A DNA stretch of 64,000 bases from Mariannaea sp. PMI_226 (GCA_024336345.1 JANFOG010000003.1:4284501-4348500), one strand, 5' to 3'. Positions 22,250 to 33,690 are shown, counted from the first letter of the stretch. The notes: generated by a model from the sequence alone, not told the origin. Numbers and translations: made by a program.

Positions 22250-23068
22250 ATGCACCCGCTGACTTTTGGTAGACAATTTATCGATTCCATCATTGCGGCA
22301 CACGGTGGCCAGGCCGCATACTCGGCGTTGGACTCCATTAAGCTCGACTTTACATTCACCGGAGCCCTTCTAGGCCTCAAGGGCCGTCCCGGTATCCTTA
22401 ACCCAACATCTACTGTCTCAACCAAGGAGCAAAAGGTGGTCTATCGGGGCCTTGGCGGCAGCGCCGATGAGGAGTGGGTCTTCACACCGAATCGAGTCTG
22501 GAAGCAGCGCGCCGCGGACGGCACCCTCATTGCAGAGCTCAATGACCCTCGCAAGGCCTTTGAAGGCCACGTTTTAGATACACCATGGGACGACTTCCAC
22601 TTCATCTTCTTCTGTGGAACTGCGCTGTGGCAGTACGCCAACTTCCCCTACCTGCTGGCTCGAGATGACGTCAAGGCTACGGAGGTGGACTCCCACCAAG
22701 AAAACGGTCAAACATGGAGAGTCCTGGAGGTCCAATTTCCCGAACAGAGCGTATTGACATCCCACTCCAGCACTCAAAAGTATTACTTTGATGACAAGTT
22801 TGTCCTTCAGAGACATGATTACGCACCATGGGTTCTTGCTGGCTCCCCAGCTGCGCACTATGTTTACGATGAGGTTGTTGTTGGAGGGCTCACTTTCCCA
22901 ACGCTGAGGAGGGTTATTGCCATTAATCCCGCTGATGGAACACCGCTATACCACGGACCGATTCCTACCTTGGTTCATCTCATTATTCGAAGCATTATGC
23001 TCAACAAACAAGGAACTGCTAGCAATGGAGAATACGAGTGGGCATTGACTGCGGCTCCTAGAATTTGA
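22250..23068 (+). CDS. Conserved protein of unknown function, 272 aa
   Basis: Intronless, GC-richer and with more C/G-ending codons than its surroundings. The start at 22250 (MHPLTFGRQFIDSIIAAHGG) is the first ATG of the frame. No signal peptide or membrane segment. Residues 19-60 (AAHGGQAAYSALDSI, LDFTFTGALLGLKGRPG) and later VYRGLGGSADEEWVFTPNRV, KAFEGHVLDTPWDDFHFIFF, YYFDDKFVLQRHDYAP and VVGGLTFPTLRRVIAINPAD suggest a single beta-rich fold. The opening resembles LolA/RseB-like or outer-membrane-lipoprotein-sorting-like proteins seen mostly in bacteria; this is resemblance, not identification. A bacterial origin by transfer is possible given the missing introns and the composition, but unproven. 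An (AT)/(GA) microsatellite lies just upstream. Confidence 0.75.
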   Translation: MHPLTFGRQFIDSIIAAHGGQAAYSALDSIKLDFTFTGALLGLKGRPGILNPTSTVSTKEQKVVYRGLGGSADEEWVFTPNRVWKQRAADGTLIAELNDPRKAFEGHVLDTPWDDFHFIFFCGTALWQYANFPYLLARDDVKATEVDSHQENGQTWRVLEVQFPEQSVLTSHSSTQKYYFDDKFVLQRHDYAPWVLAGSPAAHYVYDEVVVGGLTFPTLRRVIAINPADGTPLYHGPIPTLVHLIIRSIMLNKQGTASNGEYEWALTAAPRI

Positions 23069-23899
23069 AACTTATATTAGGGTTAATATTATTACCAGAC
23101 TGGTGGACTTTTGGAGTGAGTAGAACCCCGGCCACAAGAGGTAGCGACACTCATACGGGGCTGTGCTGAGACTTGGAGAGCTTAGGAGGAGTGACGCTTT
23201 TATTGTTTATAGGGGACCCGTACTTGGATGGAAGCCTGGAATTTTTGTGTGCTTGAAGTTACTGTCTCATCATGACTTGATAGCCTACCTCCTCACCCAG
23301 TAACTCTCGTGTTGGTAATTGTTCTCCAGGGAGTATAGTATACCTGTGTCGTTATCAACCTGATCCCACTTGTATATTCGCTAGGGTGATGAAGATGGGA
23401 CAAATTCGGGGCAAATATGGAAAAAAGATGGCTTATAGGATGTGTGCACCTCGTTAATTGCTGTAAATGCGATTAATGCCCAAGCTTTTGCCACGTGACG
23501 TAACGGTCAGAGGTGTGCCATGACCGCATTGTAAGCGCCTATAACTTACTCGTAGAGTGCTTTTTTGTTTAATTCATAGGCTGTCCCAGCCATCTTATTG
23601 GTAGCTATGCACCACTGCCACCCGTCGCTTCCACTAACCAAGCCGTTCGGCCAGAATTGAGGCCAGTCATTCCTGTCCAGAACTGCTTCCCCTTCTGCTC
23701 CGGGTAGTTGCTCAGTGCGGTTGCACCATACTAATAGCTACACCAAAGGTTCTATGTCTATGTACATGTCGGACCTTTCCTGGCCTTCCTCGGCTTTCTG
23801 TATACCAATATACACTCGTCTACGCTATGAGTATTGAAGTACTGTGATCGGGACTCCCTGGAACCATGATCGGAGCCAATTTTATGGGAATGTAATGAT
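23069..23899. other. Intergenic, nothing recognised
   Basis: Region between two convergent genes; it presumably holds both terminators. No ORF worth calling. Confidence 0.4.
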
Positions 23900-25000
23900 T
23901 TAAACCTGAGATTGGAACGCTCCGTGTGTGTTTGACCACACATCTCTTCGAGGCTTGGTGAGTCTGGGGAGACCAAGGGCCGGGTTGTTGATGGGGCTTT
24001 CGCCAGAGAAAATGAAAAAGTCGTATAAGAATCCTCCGAAGGAGCATCCAAGGAATGGAATAGCCATGGGGATCTAGCAATTAGATTAGCGAAAAGAGCC
24101 AATCAACAGGCTCAACAGTCTGCAATTTCTTACCCAGAAGTAAAATCCTCCAGCCGACCAAACCTCATGTCCATAACCAATCATGTAAGAAACCAGACGA
24201 GGACCAAAATCACGTGCGAGGTTGAGGGCATAGCCAGTTTCCCAACCAAAGCAAGCACCAATACCGAAAATGAGGAAGAACAGGCAAATGGGCAGCAGAG
24301 GTCCGGCACCAATGTTGTTGCTGTCGGTTAAGGCAAGACGATGATGATCAGAATGGTGCTAGCAATAAACTCAGAGAAGACCATTCCAGTTCGCGTCATG
24401 AATTCGGCTGGGTAGGTGCAGAAGATTCCAGCGGTGGAATTGGGGCCGCCAACAGTTCGGATACCAGCGCCGCCTTCATAGAGGTCGAAGGCAGACTTGT
24501 AGTTTCCGTAAACGATTGCGGCTCCAGCCATGGCTCCGAGGAGTTGACCGACGAAGTAGAAGGGGAACTTGCGCCACGGAAGACCGCGGTAGAGGCAGCT
24601 GACGAAGGTCACAGCTGGGTTGAGGTGACCTCCCGACTTGCCACCGACGTACACTCCCATCATGACAGCAATACTAAAACCATGATGTTAGTAATTGCGC
24701 TCCTATCTGTCATCGACAGTGGTTTTAATAGGGAGAGAGAATAGGTACACAAAAGGAAAAAAGGAACACATACCCCCATCCCCAAGAAATACTCTGGTAG
24801 TCTCCCTTGCTGCCCTTGCTGAGAACTACTTGTGCTACGACGCCATCACCAAACAGGATCATTATCATAGTTCCCATGAACTCAGACAACAAGTCCTTGT
24901 AATCATCTTTTGCCCGGCTCCAAAGGGGCAAGTCCTCGGTTGAGCTTGTGGGCGCGGATTCAGTAGAGAGGTCCTCGTGCTCTGGGCCTTTGGAACTCAT
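23900..25000 (-). pseudogene. Aquaglyceroporin (MIP family) with a 1-nt frameshift
   Basis: Exons 25000-24774, 24673-24134 and 24073-23900. The introns are 100 nt (GTATGT..TTTTAG) and 60 nt (GTAAGA..GCTAATC..CTAG). The N-terminal tail MSSKGPEHEDLSTESAPTSS is cytosolic-looking. DYKDLLSEFMGTMIMILFGD starts helix 1. The first pore motif is GGHLNPAVTF; the second is GYALNLARDFGPRL, where NLA replaces NPA as in fungal aquaglyceroporins. The frame breaks at about 24333: LIIIVLP then TAA, whereas inserting one base restores ALTDSNNIGAGPLLPICL and the rest. Without the lesion the product would be 313 aa, a plasma-membrane glycerol/water channel. All splice sites look functional, so the lesion is young or is a sequencing error. 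Confidence 0.88.
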
Positions 25001-25870
25001 TTCAATGTTCTGGACACGAGCGGAATTGTCAACGGATGACTGACATTGAATCTTGAAGGATTGTAGCCATTGATGTGATTCGACGTTGATGCGGTGGTTA
25101 ACTTTGGAGGGATGAAGGAAGATTTTATGTTCCGTGGACGACTCTCTTTCCCCACTGAAGTGTCGCAACGATATTTAAGTGGTCTTGTCCTCACCACGGG
25201 ATGGGAGATAGTGACTTTTGCTCTGATTGCGGCCCTCTACCGCGCATCCTGGTTGCCACCCAGGCCACAACGGGTTAGAGGACAGGCCACAATGCTCAAG
25301 GTTCCCCAAGAACCCATACATGTCGGGAGATACAAGCGGACCGCCAAGATCCCGCGGACAGTCCCTTCGTGGGATACGTACTCGGTCCCGCAGACCGAGT
25401 ACGTATGCGAAGACGTGCGTCTCGGTAGATCAAGAAGGACCAGCCGCGGGCGGCAGCACGGCATTGGCAAAATAGAGTGTGGCTGTAAAGTGTAAACGTG
25501 TTAAAACAAAAACAAGTTTGACGACAAATTGTCCAAACCCACCCCGGATTCTCCACGTTCGAATTGCATTTTGGTGGGAAGACAAGACCGCGCGAAGAAA
25601 GGGGATGGGAGGGCCAATGCGGCAAGCGTCCACGTGGAAAAGAGTCATGTTGACTACAACCTAGACCGAGCTGCCCAGCACTTGTGCCGCCGAGTAACGA
25701 GGCACCGAAACTCCCATTGCTACATCAACCCTATCTGGGCAAAGGGGGGATGCAGGTCGGGATTTCTGCACCGACAAGAAACGGGCGCCAGAACCTATTC
25801 GAGAAGTTCGCGCTATCACACGGGCTCTGGAGACACCTCCACTGAAGTAAACGAGATGGCGGCTCTCGGG
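25001..25870. other. Intergenic; contains a strong hairpin
   Basis: Upstream region of the aquaglyceroporin. Short ORFs overlap on both strands, with no conserved domain seen. It includes the inverted repeat at 25374-25406. Confidence 0.4.
25374..25406. repeat. Perfect inverted repeat: 14-bp stem, 5-nt loop
   Basis: atacgtactcggtc, loop ccgca, gaccgagtacgtat. After a small bulge the pairing can extend outward with cttcg/cgaag. It is G/C-containing and lies in a gene-free stretch. Confidence 0.85.
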
Positions 25871-26169
25871 GAATGAGGTATGTTAAGCCATTTACCTCAG
25901 GAACCAGGGGGTCAAGCGCCTCAAGCGAGGGGAAGCCTGTTGCAATCCCCACAAACCAGGGATCATCGAAGGGGAGAGAGGAGGGCTTCTTGTGCTTTAT
26001 TTGGGGCTGATCTGTGTGAGTGAAACATGACACTATAGCGACTGCATCAGAGAGACCTTATGGGGCTCAAGCCCCTATAGACAACCCTATCCACAGAGGA
26101 TGTATAGCCTGTCGTAGGGCCTTTCCTATAGCTAGAAAAACAAGTCCTTCTATGCTTCTAAAGTTGACC

Positions 26170-26525
26170 CTATCCTATTTGACAGTGGAAATGACTTTTT
26201 CCCGGTTCAACCAGTAACTTGGCGTCTTGTAACGCTTGCAGTACCTTGTGGACATGTTTCGTGTGTTCTTCTTCTGTTTCGCAGAAGATGAGGATATCAT
26301 CCAGGTAACATACAACGAATATGTCCAGGTACTCGCGCAGTACATTATTGATCATCCGCTCAAATGTAGCTAGCGCATTGGTGAGCCTAAAGGGCATAAC
26401 AAGATATTCATGTAGTCATGATTTCGTTCTAAATGCGGTCCCCCATTCGTGTCCGGGCTTGATGCGGATTAGGTTGTAGGCTCCCTTGAGATCCAACGCG
26501 GTGAAAGAATTTCATGCTGTGGCCT
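26170..26525 (-). pseudogene. Ty3/gypsy reverse transcriptase fragment
   Basis: On the minus strand: [20 protein letters not shown], then a stop, then MPFRLTNALATFERMINNVL and FVVCYLDDILIF, followed by KVLQALQDAKLLVEPGKSHF. YLDD is the RT catalytic box. The sequence is close to the RT of the chromovirus at 59 kb ([25 protein letters not shown]). Only about 120 residues of RT remain; no LTRs seen nearby. Confidence 0.85.
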
Positions 26526-26943
26526 AAATATAATGGGGGAAACGGGCAATTCTTTTCAGAAACGGTATCACTCAACAAATCGTAGCTTTCAAGCTAAGGA
26601 ACATCTATTTAATTAGAAGAATAGTCTGTTAGTAAGTTAAAAAAGAAGCATTAAAAATTTACATGCTTTGCAAATTCCCTTAAGGGTTGGAAATAGAGAT
26701 GAAATAGTAAAATAGCTTTTGTAATAGAATACTTATTAAGCATAACTTATACCAAAAGTTATTGAACTTTCTTAGCTTACATCTCCATTATTTTTGCTCT
26801 ATATACTCATTTAGTTTCAAATGAGTAGACAAACTTCTATCTCCTTCATACCCTAATGTACTATACTGAAAATCCGGCTACTCAACCACCACCATCTCGT
26901 ATCCCAACTACTCGCCGTTAATACAGATCCACACCTTGCCCGC

Positions 26944-27648
26944 TTACAGAGCGACCAATCCACTTAGGATCAAGGCAAGAGCACTTCCACCGGCCAAAGG
27001 ACCCAAATGTCCGGCAGCACTGGAGCCGGTACTTGCGACGGTAGATGATGTCCTGGAAGCGGAGTCTGTGCCGGTGCTTGATGGTGCGGATGACGCCATT
27101 GTGCCGGTTGTCTCGCTGCTGGAGCCGTCGCTCACGGTACCGCCAAATACGGACCTGGGTTCCTTGCTTGAATTGGTCTTTGCAGCGGCTGCCTGGTACT
27201 CAGCAACCGTATCATCAGAGCCCTGGTTGATAACGCCAACTGCGCCGGCCTGGCAGTGGCCTGGGAGAGAGCAGTAGAAGAAGATGGGACCGGTGTTATT
27301 GAGAGTGACGGAGAAAGTTGACTAAATAATACGCTAAATATTAGATGCCGAAGAGGTGACGGGGAGAAAGGGTAATGGACAGTCTAAACTCACCTTGTCA
27401 CCCGATGGGAGAGTACCAGAATAGAATCCTCCACTAGAAACGGGAGTGCACGGATTCTCGAAGTCACTAGCTACAACGCTATGCTGACTATTGAAATGGA
27501 ACTCGACGACATCTCCTTTCTCTGCCTTGATAGATTGGGGATTGAAAATGGTCTTGGAGCCTGACTTGCCGACTTCAACCTTGACGGTTTCAGCAGATGC
27601 TCCCGCGATGAGGCCAAGCACAGCCAAGATGCCAACGCTGAGATGCAT
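26944..27648 (-). CDS. GPI-anchored cupredoxin (extracellular serine-rich protein)
   Basis: Exons 27648-27394 and 27321-26944 with a 72-nt intron (GTGAGT..TTTAG), 210 aa. A signal peptide covers about residues 1-19 (MHLSVGILAVLGLIAGASA). The cupredoxin fold runs from TVKVEVGKSGSKTIFNPQSI to about 115, with type-1 copper ligands His in FNSQHSVVASDF and Cys/His in FFYCSLPGHCQAG. A Ser/Thr-rich stalk (SSSETTGTMASSAPSSTGTD) and a hydrophobic C-terminal tail (GGSALALILSGLVAL) indicate GPI anchoring. Expected at the cell wall or plasma membrane. Copper binding fits the motif; the physiological role of the family is poorly known. Frame intact. Confidence 0.9.
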
Positions 27649-29653
27649 GATGGATGATAATGTGTATTAGTAAATGGATAGGGTGGTAAAGGATCAGTAA
27701 GAGTATAATCGTTTGGATTTGGGGCTTAGGAAGGCGATTTCGCCCGTGTTATATACCTCGAACAAAGGCTTTCGAGGTGCGTTGGAAGTGCTGTGTTAGT
27801 GACGTCATGATGGTCACAAACGCTGATTTGTTAAATGAAGTAGGCTCTGACTCTGTGCTCTGTGCAAGGAAGGTACTCTAGTGCTGCTGCTCCTCTCTAG
27901 TTGCCGGTCCTAAGGACAGTGAAAGTCAACTTACATGAAAAAGTGGAAGAAACCAGGCATGCCTCCTGCGTGTTTGGTACCTTTTGTTTTAAGTCTCAAG
28001 AGGTAAGATTCAAAAGGCCTTAATGGCAGTACTGGCTGTTAGTCCCAACCGTGCGCAGCCACAAGCTGTCCAGTGCACATTAAACCGTGCACCGCGCTCG
28101 GCCTAGGAACAACTCCCTAGTATCACTTTGTTGCTGATAAATGTTCATGTTAGCGCCGGACGCTGCAACAGCTGGCCGAGCTATGGCAGTAGACGGGAAG
28201 TTGATTATGTAACACCTAACACTTGCGTGATCACATACCTCAGTCGGCACATCTAAGCCGCCGCACCCTCTGTACTCCCAGCTTTGGATACTTGGTTGAC
28301 AGTGCCATTAATTTGTCAGTGTCTGGATCACCACGAGGTTAGTCGTGTGAACTGCCACAAAAGAAAGCTTGGCTGTAGGCATTTGCCAATTCACCAGTGC
28401 AAGACCAAGGTTGCCCAGGTGCTACCACAAACAAGTCGGTAACGGTTGCTCCAAGACACAAGGTTGTTGCTCCTCTCACTGTCGCAAAATCCGCAAAGCA
28501 GTAAAAATTGCAACTTGTCCTCTAGCCAGCTTTTCCAGATCCAGCTGTTCGGTGGCATACCTCGTGAACTGCTGTACCAAGCATAGGACGCCTCCTATGC
28601 CCCAGCCAAACCCAGCCTAGGATCCCACTGTGTCTGTCAAGCTTGGCATTACAAATTAATTTTGTCGTGTCCGTTCTCTGGAAAAAAAAAATTGCTTATT
28701 GCATTGGTAAGTTTCTATGTACTTCTAGATTTAATTCACAATATTACTCTTGAAATTGTGGTGATTTAAACATTGGCATTCTGATGATTGAACAACAAAC
28801 TCGCACATTGGCCACTCCACAGCTTATGTTGCGCAAATTCAAGGAGCACAGCACCCCCCACCCCCCTTCCAGGAACAGGGGGACATGACAGACGATTACA
28901 CTAGATGTCTGTGTGCATCTACCTTGTTGTAAGCACCTGCCGATATGCAGGATGAATGTAAGCTACCCCGTAATAAGCAGCAATGCTCTGCACTGCAGGA
29001 CCATTGCCCTTCCATAAGACATTTTCCTGCTCTCAGATGGTAGTAGCTCCTGTGTCAATTTAGATCCATATGGGAACACTTCTTCGGCTGAACGCGAGAC
29101 TGTGTGTGGGAATCAACTAGATTGTCATGTTACACTTACACTTAGGCAGGTCTCGTTAAAACGTAATGCTGATTCATCAACCTGCTGATCTAGACCAGTC
29201 AACTCCAGGATAATGCTATTACAACCGAATTAGATTACTGATAAAGCTAAAGCTGGGTCCTCCTGAGTGGTACATCTTCCGCCAGCGCTTGCTGATTTAA
29301 TGCTCGTTGGGTATCCCACCCACACTAAAAATATGAGTTAAGGTTGTCGACCGTCACAGCTCCCCGAAAGTCGCGCTGGAACTGTGCCCTTGCAGAAATA
29401 GACTCATTGAGATGCGTCGCGCACACGACCGTTCTCATACTGAGCCATTGACCTACTATGAACATGGCATTCCTAATGTGTACTAGTGGTTAGAAGTCGC
29501 TCTTCTACGTGAGTGGTGATATCCTTGCGCTCTCGGCCGCTTACAAAGGGGTGGGCATCTTAATAGCATCGTAAAAAATTAAGGGAAATATGTGCTAGTT
29601 AGGATGTTTCAAGAGATATATTTGGAAATACTATTATTAGCACATTTGAAAGG
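27649..29653. other. Intergenic, nothing recognised
   Basis: About 2 kb upstream of the cupredoxin gene, holding its promoter. The ORF at 28369-28620 is Cys-rich by chance in appearance and has no signal peptide. Short homopolymers (a run of A near 28681, C near 28855) are the only other features. Confidence 0.4.
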
Positions 29654-30154
29654 ATGTCATTGCAAACTCCAAGCAACGCAGTGGTGCCAAGGAGCCGGAT
29701 ATTCTCGTGCTACAACATGATCATTAGTAGAACGGTCCCTAAAAGCCTTTCAGAAGTACCAAAAATACGGTGCCACAACGCTCCACAAGGTAAGAAAATA
29801 GAAAACCACTTAGGACCTTCTGTATATGAATCGAACTCGGATATAAGGGTTGGCCGCGTGGGGTACGCGCCGCAGGATTTATCAGAGTCTAGGGGCCTTG
29901 TCTTTGCGATGAAGGAGTTGCTTGCTTGCTTTCTCGATTGCTTGCTTACCTGTTTGTTTTGTCCCCCCGTGGGTCCTCAGATGCCTGTCTGTGTTCATTG
30001 CCGAGAATATCATCATCAGGAGGGATGCCAAACCGAGTCCTATGCGGTGAATAAGATGCAATGTGGTGTGTGCTATGGATCTGAATTGTCGCGCGCTCTA
30101 GCATCCGAACATATCTGTTGTGTTGAGGTTAAGATTTGGTTGATCCAACCTTGA
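29654..30154 (+). CDS. Doubtful 166-codon ORF, Cys-rich
   Basis: Open frame with a hydrophobic Cys-rich centre (LLACFLDCLLTCLFC) and a C-terminal CVHCREYHHQEGC that looks loosely like a metal-binding pair. No signal peptide at the start, no family recognised. It may be spurious. Confidence 0.15.
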   Translation: MSLQTPSNAVVPRSRIFSCYNMIISRTVPKSLSEVPKIRCHNAPQGKKIENHLGPSVYESNSDIRVGRVGYAPQDLSESRGLVFAMKELLACFLDCLLTCLFCPPVGPQMPVCVHCREYHHQEGCQTESYAVNKMQCGVCYGSELSRALASEHICCVEVKIWLIQP

Positions 30155-30523
30155 GATATACAGCCACAAGAATATAGCTACAAGACTAAGATACACCACA
30201 TACAGAGAGCGCCGGAAGAAGCCGCTGGGTAAGAGCCAAGCTAGAGATGCTTTCGGTCTTCGTTGACCTAACCACCCCAAAGCCCACCCCCGGGGAGGCT
30301 GTCGCCACCACCGGTCTAATCCTGGTCCAACAGGACACCAAGGAAACCGCAAGAGCGGCGTAGGAGGAGGATAAAAAGGGCTGTACAGATTTATCACATA
30401 TTCTATGACAGAGTTAGCACCGTCATCGTGGTTTCTGTCGCTCCGACAGTCCATTCTCTTTACCTGGCCTCTCCTCCTGCCTCATCCCCAGTACGAGTCG
30501 TCAACCCGCCGAGCTAATCTACC

Positions 30524-30919
30524 ATGGCCTTTCTGCCACAGGGTAGCGAAGCCGCCCCGGTGCTCCCTACTATCATAGTCCCCTCGGTCGACCGTTTTCA
30601 TAGTCATGGGAGTCATCACAACGTGCTCTTTCGCAGGAGTCCGGCCATGTCAATACCCAGACTCGAGACTCCAGACAACGTCCCTCCTGCTCTCCCGCCT
30701 CCACGGTACCTTCCTGGCACTGTTGACATGCCACATTTCCCAGACAACATCAGGGACAGAGGGGACTATGGTCATGTACCGGCGTCTATTGCCAACGGCT
30801 ATGGGAGCTTGGGCTTGTCCTTTGCGGAAGATCCACCTACCCATCAGAGGAGGGACACCGCTAGTACCATTGGCGCTCGAGACGAGGGATACGTCAGCTA
30901 CTTGTCAACAGAGAGGTAA
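30524..30919 (+). CDS. Disordered Pro-rich protein, first exon or short gene
   Basis: 131 codons to an in-frame stop that overlaps a possible splice donor (GAGAGgtaatt at about 30914). The start sits in a good fungal context (ctaccATGGCC) after a C/T-rich leader. The core PRLETPDNVPPALPPPRYLP resembles a Pro-rich block I associate with uncharacterised ascomycete proteins; the ending ARDEGYVSYLSTE is also typical of such disordered proteins. A candidate downstream acceptor is at about 31217 (ctgacag then tatcgg), but the following frames are broken, so the 3' part may be decayed. Function unknown. Confidence 0.4.
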   Translation: MAFLPQGSEAAPVLPTIIVPSVDRFHSHGSHHNVLFRRSPAMSIPRLETPDNVPPALPPPRYLPGTVDMPHFPDNIRDRGDYGHVPASIANGYGSLGLSFAEDPPTHQRRDTASTIGARDEGYVSYLSTER

Positions 30920-32043
30920 TTACGATCTTGTTTATGGGGCCTCGCCAGCATCAATGAGGCCCCTTGTGCCTTTCAATATGTAACATTTAGTTCTTAGGTC
31001 TGTCCCCAGAGAGTTTGGTATTGTTGAATAGTGAAGCCCGGCAACAGACGCTGCCGAAGCTAGCGCTTAGGCTGTTAGCTAAGCTTACAGGCGTAGTCAG
31101 CTAAGCTTACAGGGCACATCACATAAGCCTAGGAAATAGATAAAATAGGCCTACGGTCACCACCAAAGGCACAGACAAGACAATGACACATCTTTCTCTC
31201 AACCTGATATCTGACAGGTATCGGTCGCAATACCTCCCACTTCAAGTCTCCAGCCGAGATCCATGGCGAAAGCATGAAGATGAAGCTCATCCCCTGCCCG
31301 TCTACTGACAAATCACCTCCTCGACCAACCATAAGTGGTTTCCCAGATGAACTCCTTTCTCGACGACCTCCCATCGACTTTCTTCGCACGATTCACAGAA
31401 ATGCCACTGCCTTCTGTAGTGTCGCCACGTGCTGAGACGTCGCATCGTGATAACCGCTCGCCTAATGACACCCACGACGTTGACCACTCACCACGATCTC
31501 GATCGCGAAGGAATAACAGTGATAATGCTGCATCAATAAGGAGTTACAAATCATAGCATTAAGGATATAGATATGGTGGAGTCTTTGTCAGTGAAGAGAC
31601 TACACATGGACGACGCCAACCGGACTGGTAGCCAACGGCGAAGAGCAGCTAGTCCGCAAATTGACCACCTCTTGGCAACTCAGCCTGATCTTCTCCGTTG
31701 CCGCGATGTAGGATCTAAACTGTCGCCGACGCTTTATCTCAACATTATTCCCCAAGGCTTATCCAACTCGTACATGTCTTTCATCTCAACCATCTCAACC
31801 CCGGGGGCACTGGGTTCTTGTCTGATTGCGTCTCTGGAAAAAACATGACTAACTATCAAGAAACTTGGTATAAAGGTGTTGGACTCGTAGCCCGGGAAAT
31901 ATCGGTCCCGGACCACGCGACCGAGGGTAGTAGAAATCACGGGAAATAGATGATGCTTGAGGCATCAAAATGAAGATATTCAATTGATCAAATAGTCTGT
32001 ATTATTGTTGTGTTGATGTTGTCTGTATTGATATTGTCATGGG
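30920..32043. other. No confident gene; possible decayed 3' exons
   Basis: Contains open stretches at 31335-31556 (ending RSRSRRNNSDNAASIRSYKS) and 31573-31848 that could be leftovers of the 30524 gene or of another one, with no reliable joins. A 21-bp near-repeat (gctaagcttacag) occurs twice at about 31078-31111. Confidence 0.3.
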
Positions 32044-32087
32044 GCATTTTTGCCTTTTTACCCCTCTTTCAAGTCACATGATGACGC
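32044..32087 (+). repeat. 44-bp perfect inverted repeat, right copy
   Basis: Reverse complement of 20904-20947. It lies 145-188 bp before the GNAT start, with a TATA-like run (tatatatat) between. Confidence 0.9.
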
Positions 32088-32231
32088 CCGCCACGATGCT
32101 CTATCTGACAAAAGGCCACGTAGTATACAACTATATATATCCGCCTCCACCTCCTTCTTCATTGTTCTCTTTTTATCGCGGCATAGCTTTGTATACACAG
32201 ACACTCAAGCTGTTCCTAGCAGCATAACAAA

Positions 32232-32967
32232 ATGTCCGCTAACACGTTCAACATCCGAGAGATCTGCCAGAACCCACAGGATGGCGAGTTCTTACTTGCC
32301 GCCTTCGACGGTGCTTTACCGCACCTAGCATCCATAGGCAGTGGCGACCAGTGGGGCTCGCAGCCTTTCTCAGAGAGAACGGAGTACCGCGACCGTATCA
32401 ACGCGTGGGTTCCCATGTCCGAGGCATGCCGTCTCGGTATAGAAGGGAGCGAGCCACTGCGACTGTATATCGCCGAGGTGCAAGTAGGCGATGATAATGT
32501 CAATCTAGGAGGTCTGTCAGTGAGAACGGACGAGCAAGACCGGCGATTCCTCTCGGTTGCTGCTGCGGCTATAAGAGAGCACTGGTGGCCTGATTATCTC
32601 AATAAGATGGAGAAAATGAAGCCTATTATTGAGAAGGCAGATGCTGATAGGAATGCATTTTATCTTGAGGTGTTAATTTCAGACTTCAGAACCGGCTCGG
32701 CCCGCAAGGGGGCTGGTGCCGCGCTGATGAAGAAGATCAAGGAGTATTCCATATCGAGAGGCGCAAAGGTATTGTTCATGGATTGCTGGGCTGGAAATGG
32801 TGGCAATTTGGTTAAGTATGTTTTCTTACACATATATATAAGACATATAACTAATATAAATCAGGTTCTATACTAGCCAGGGATTCACTCTGGTGTCAGA
32901 TTTCTTGGACGAAAGACACGACAAAAGCGATTGGCCAGGCAAACTCCTACGGATGGACTTGGCGTGA
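32232..32967 (+). CDS. GNAT-family N-acetyltransferase
   Basis: Exons 32232-32815 and 32865-32967; the 49-nt intron (GTATGT..ctaat..TCAG) joins NLVK to FYTSQGFTLVSDF, giving 228 aa. The substrate-proximal N-terminal half is followed by LRLYIAEVQVGDDNVNLGGL (beta strand pair). The acetyl-CoA-binding motif A is FYLEVLISDFRTGSARKGAG, with SARKGAGAALM replacing the usual R/Q-x-x-G-x-G/A loop. Motif B-like LFMDCWAGNGGNLVKFYTSQ and the terminal WPGKLLRMDLA complete the fold. Expected cytosolic small-molecule or peptide acetyltransferase; substrate unknown. The frame is intact and splice sites are standard. Its promoter contains one arm of the 44-bp inverted repeat. Confidence 0.85.
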
Positions 32968-33690
32968 CCTCGGCGTTCTGGCCTCCTTTTAAACGACCAT
33001 AGTGCATACCCAGTACCTCTAGCATGTCTGAATATTTGTTTCCGACCTTCGGTGCTCTAGTGATCACTTACAGATCTTATAATGACATTGCGCCTCGCCT
33101 CCACATCCCGAGTACTGAGGGAATTTCGATTACTGAGAGATAGTTTCGAGATTTCGATCGACCTATTTTCAGAGTCCAACTCTACTTGCTAATTTTCAGA
33201 GTCGAACGTGGTGTTATTGGGCATAGGTTTGCCGTTCTTGCTGATGCCACTATGGTTGTGCAAACATGCACCAAGTGGTCAATGGCCGATTGGCCCTTTT
33301 CTCAAGTCAGATCTGCCGAAAACAAACAATCCATCTTAGTATTCTAGTGTTTCTACTTTGAACAACAATCCTGGCCCACGACGGATCTCTAGTGTTCTAG
33401 TGCTTGCGCTAGCCGTCAACAGTTGGACTCGTAGTTGTAGCTTGCAATACCTTCATTTGATGCGACGGTCTGAAGTATGACCATTATTTTCTCGTCAACT
33501 CCACACACGCATCGAGGATTTGTGGAATAGTCTGAAATGCTCTGTTTGGAACCGCGTGCTTTGAATTTCATGTAAGTTAACTTATGCCCTGATATCATCT
33601 TGATCCTGGTTGTGTCTGTTTTCATATTTCCTTCGCCCATAGACTTTTTACCCTCCAGGGGCAAAACGTCAAGAGATGTGTAAGCAGTGG
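32968..33690. other. Intergenic, nothing recognised
   Basis: Between the GNAT gene and the LINE leader; short ORFs only. Confidence 0.4.

Noticed and set aside
28369..28620. Cys-rich 83-codon ORF as a secreted peptide
   Set aside because: No signal peptide and irregular cysteines; no splice context.
32885..33067. 60-codon (-) ORF over the GNAT 3' exon
   Set aside because: Antisense shadow of the well-supported second exon.
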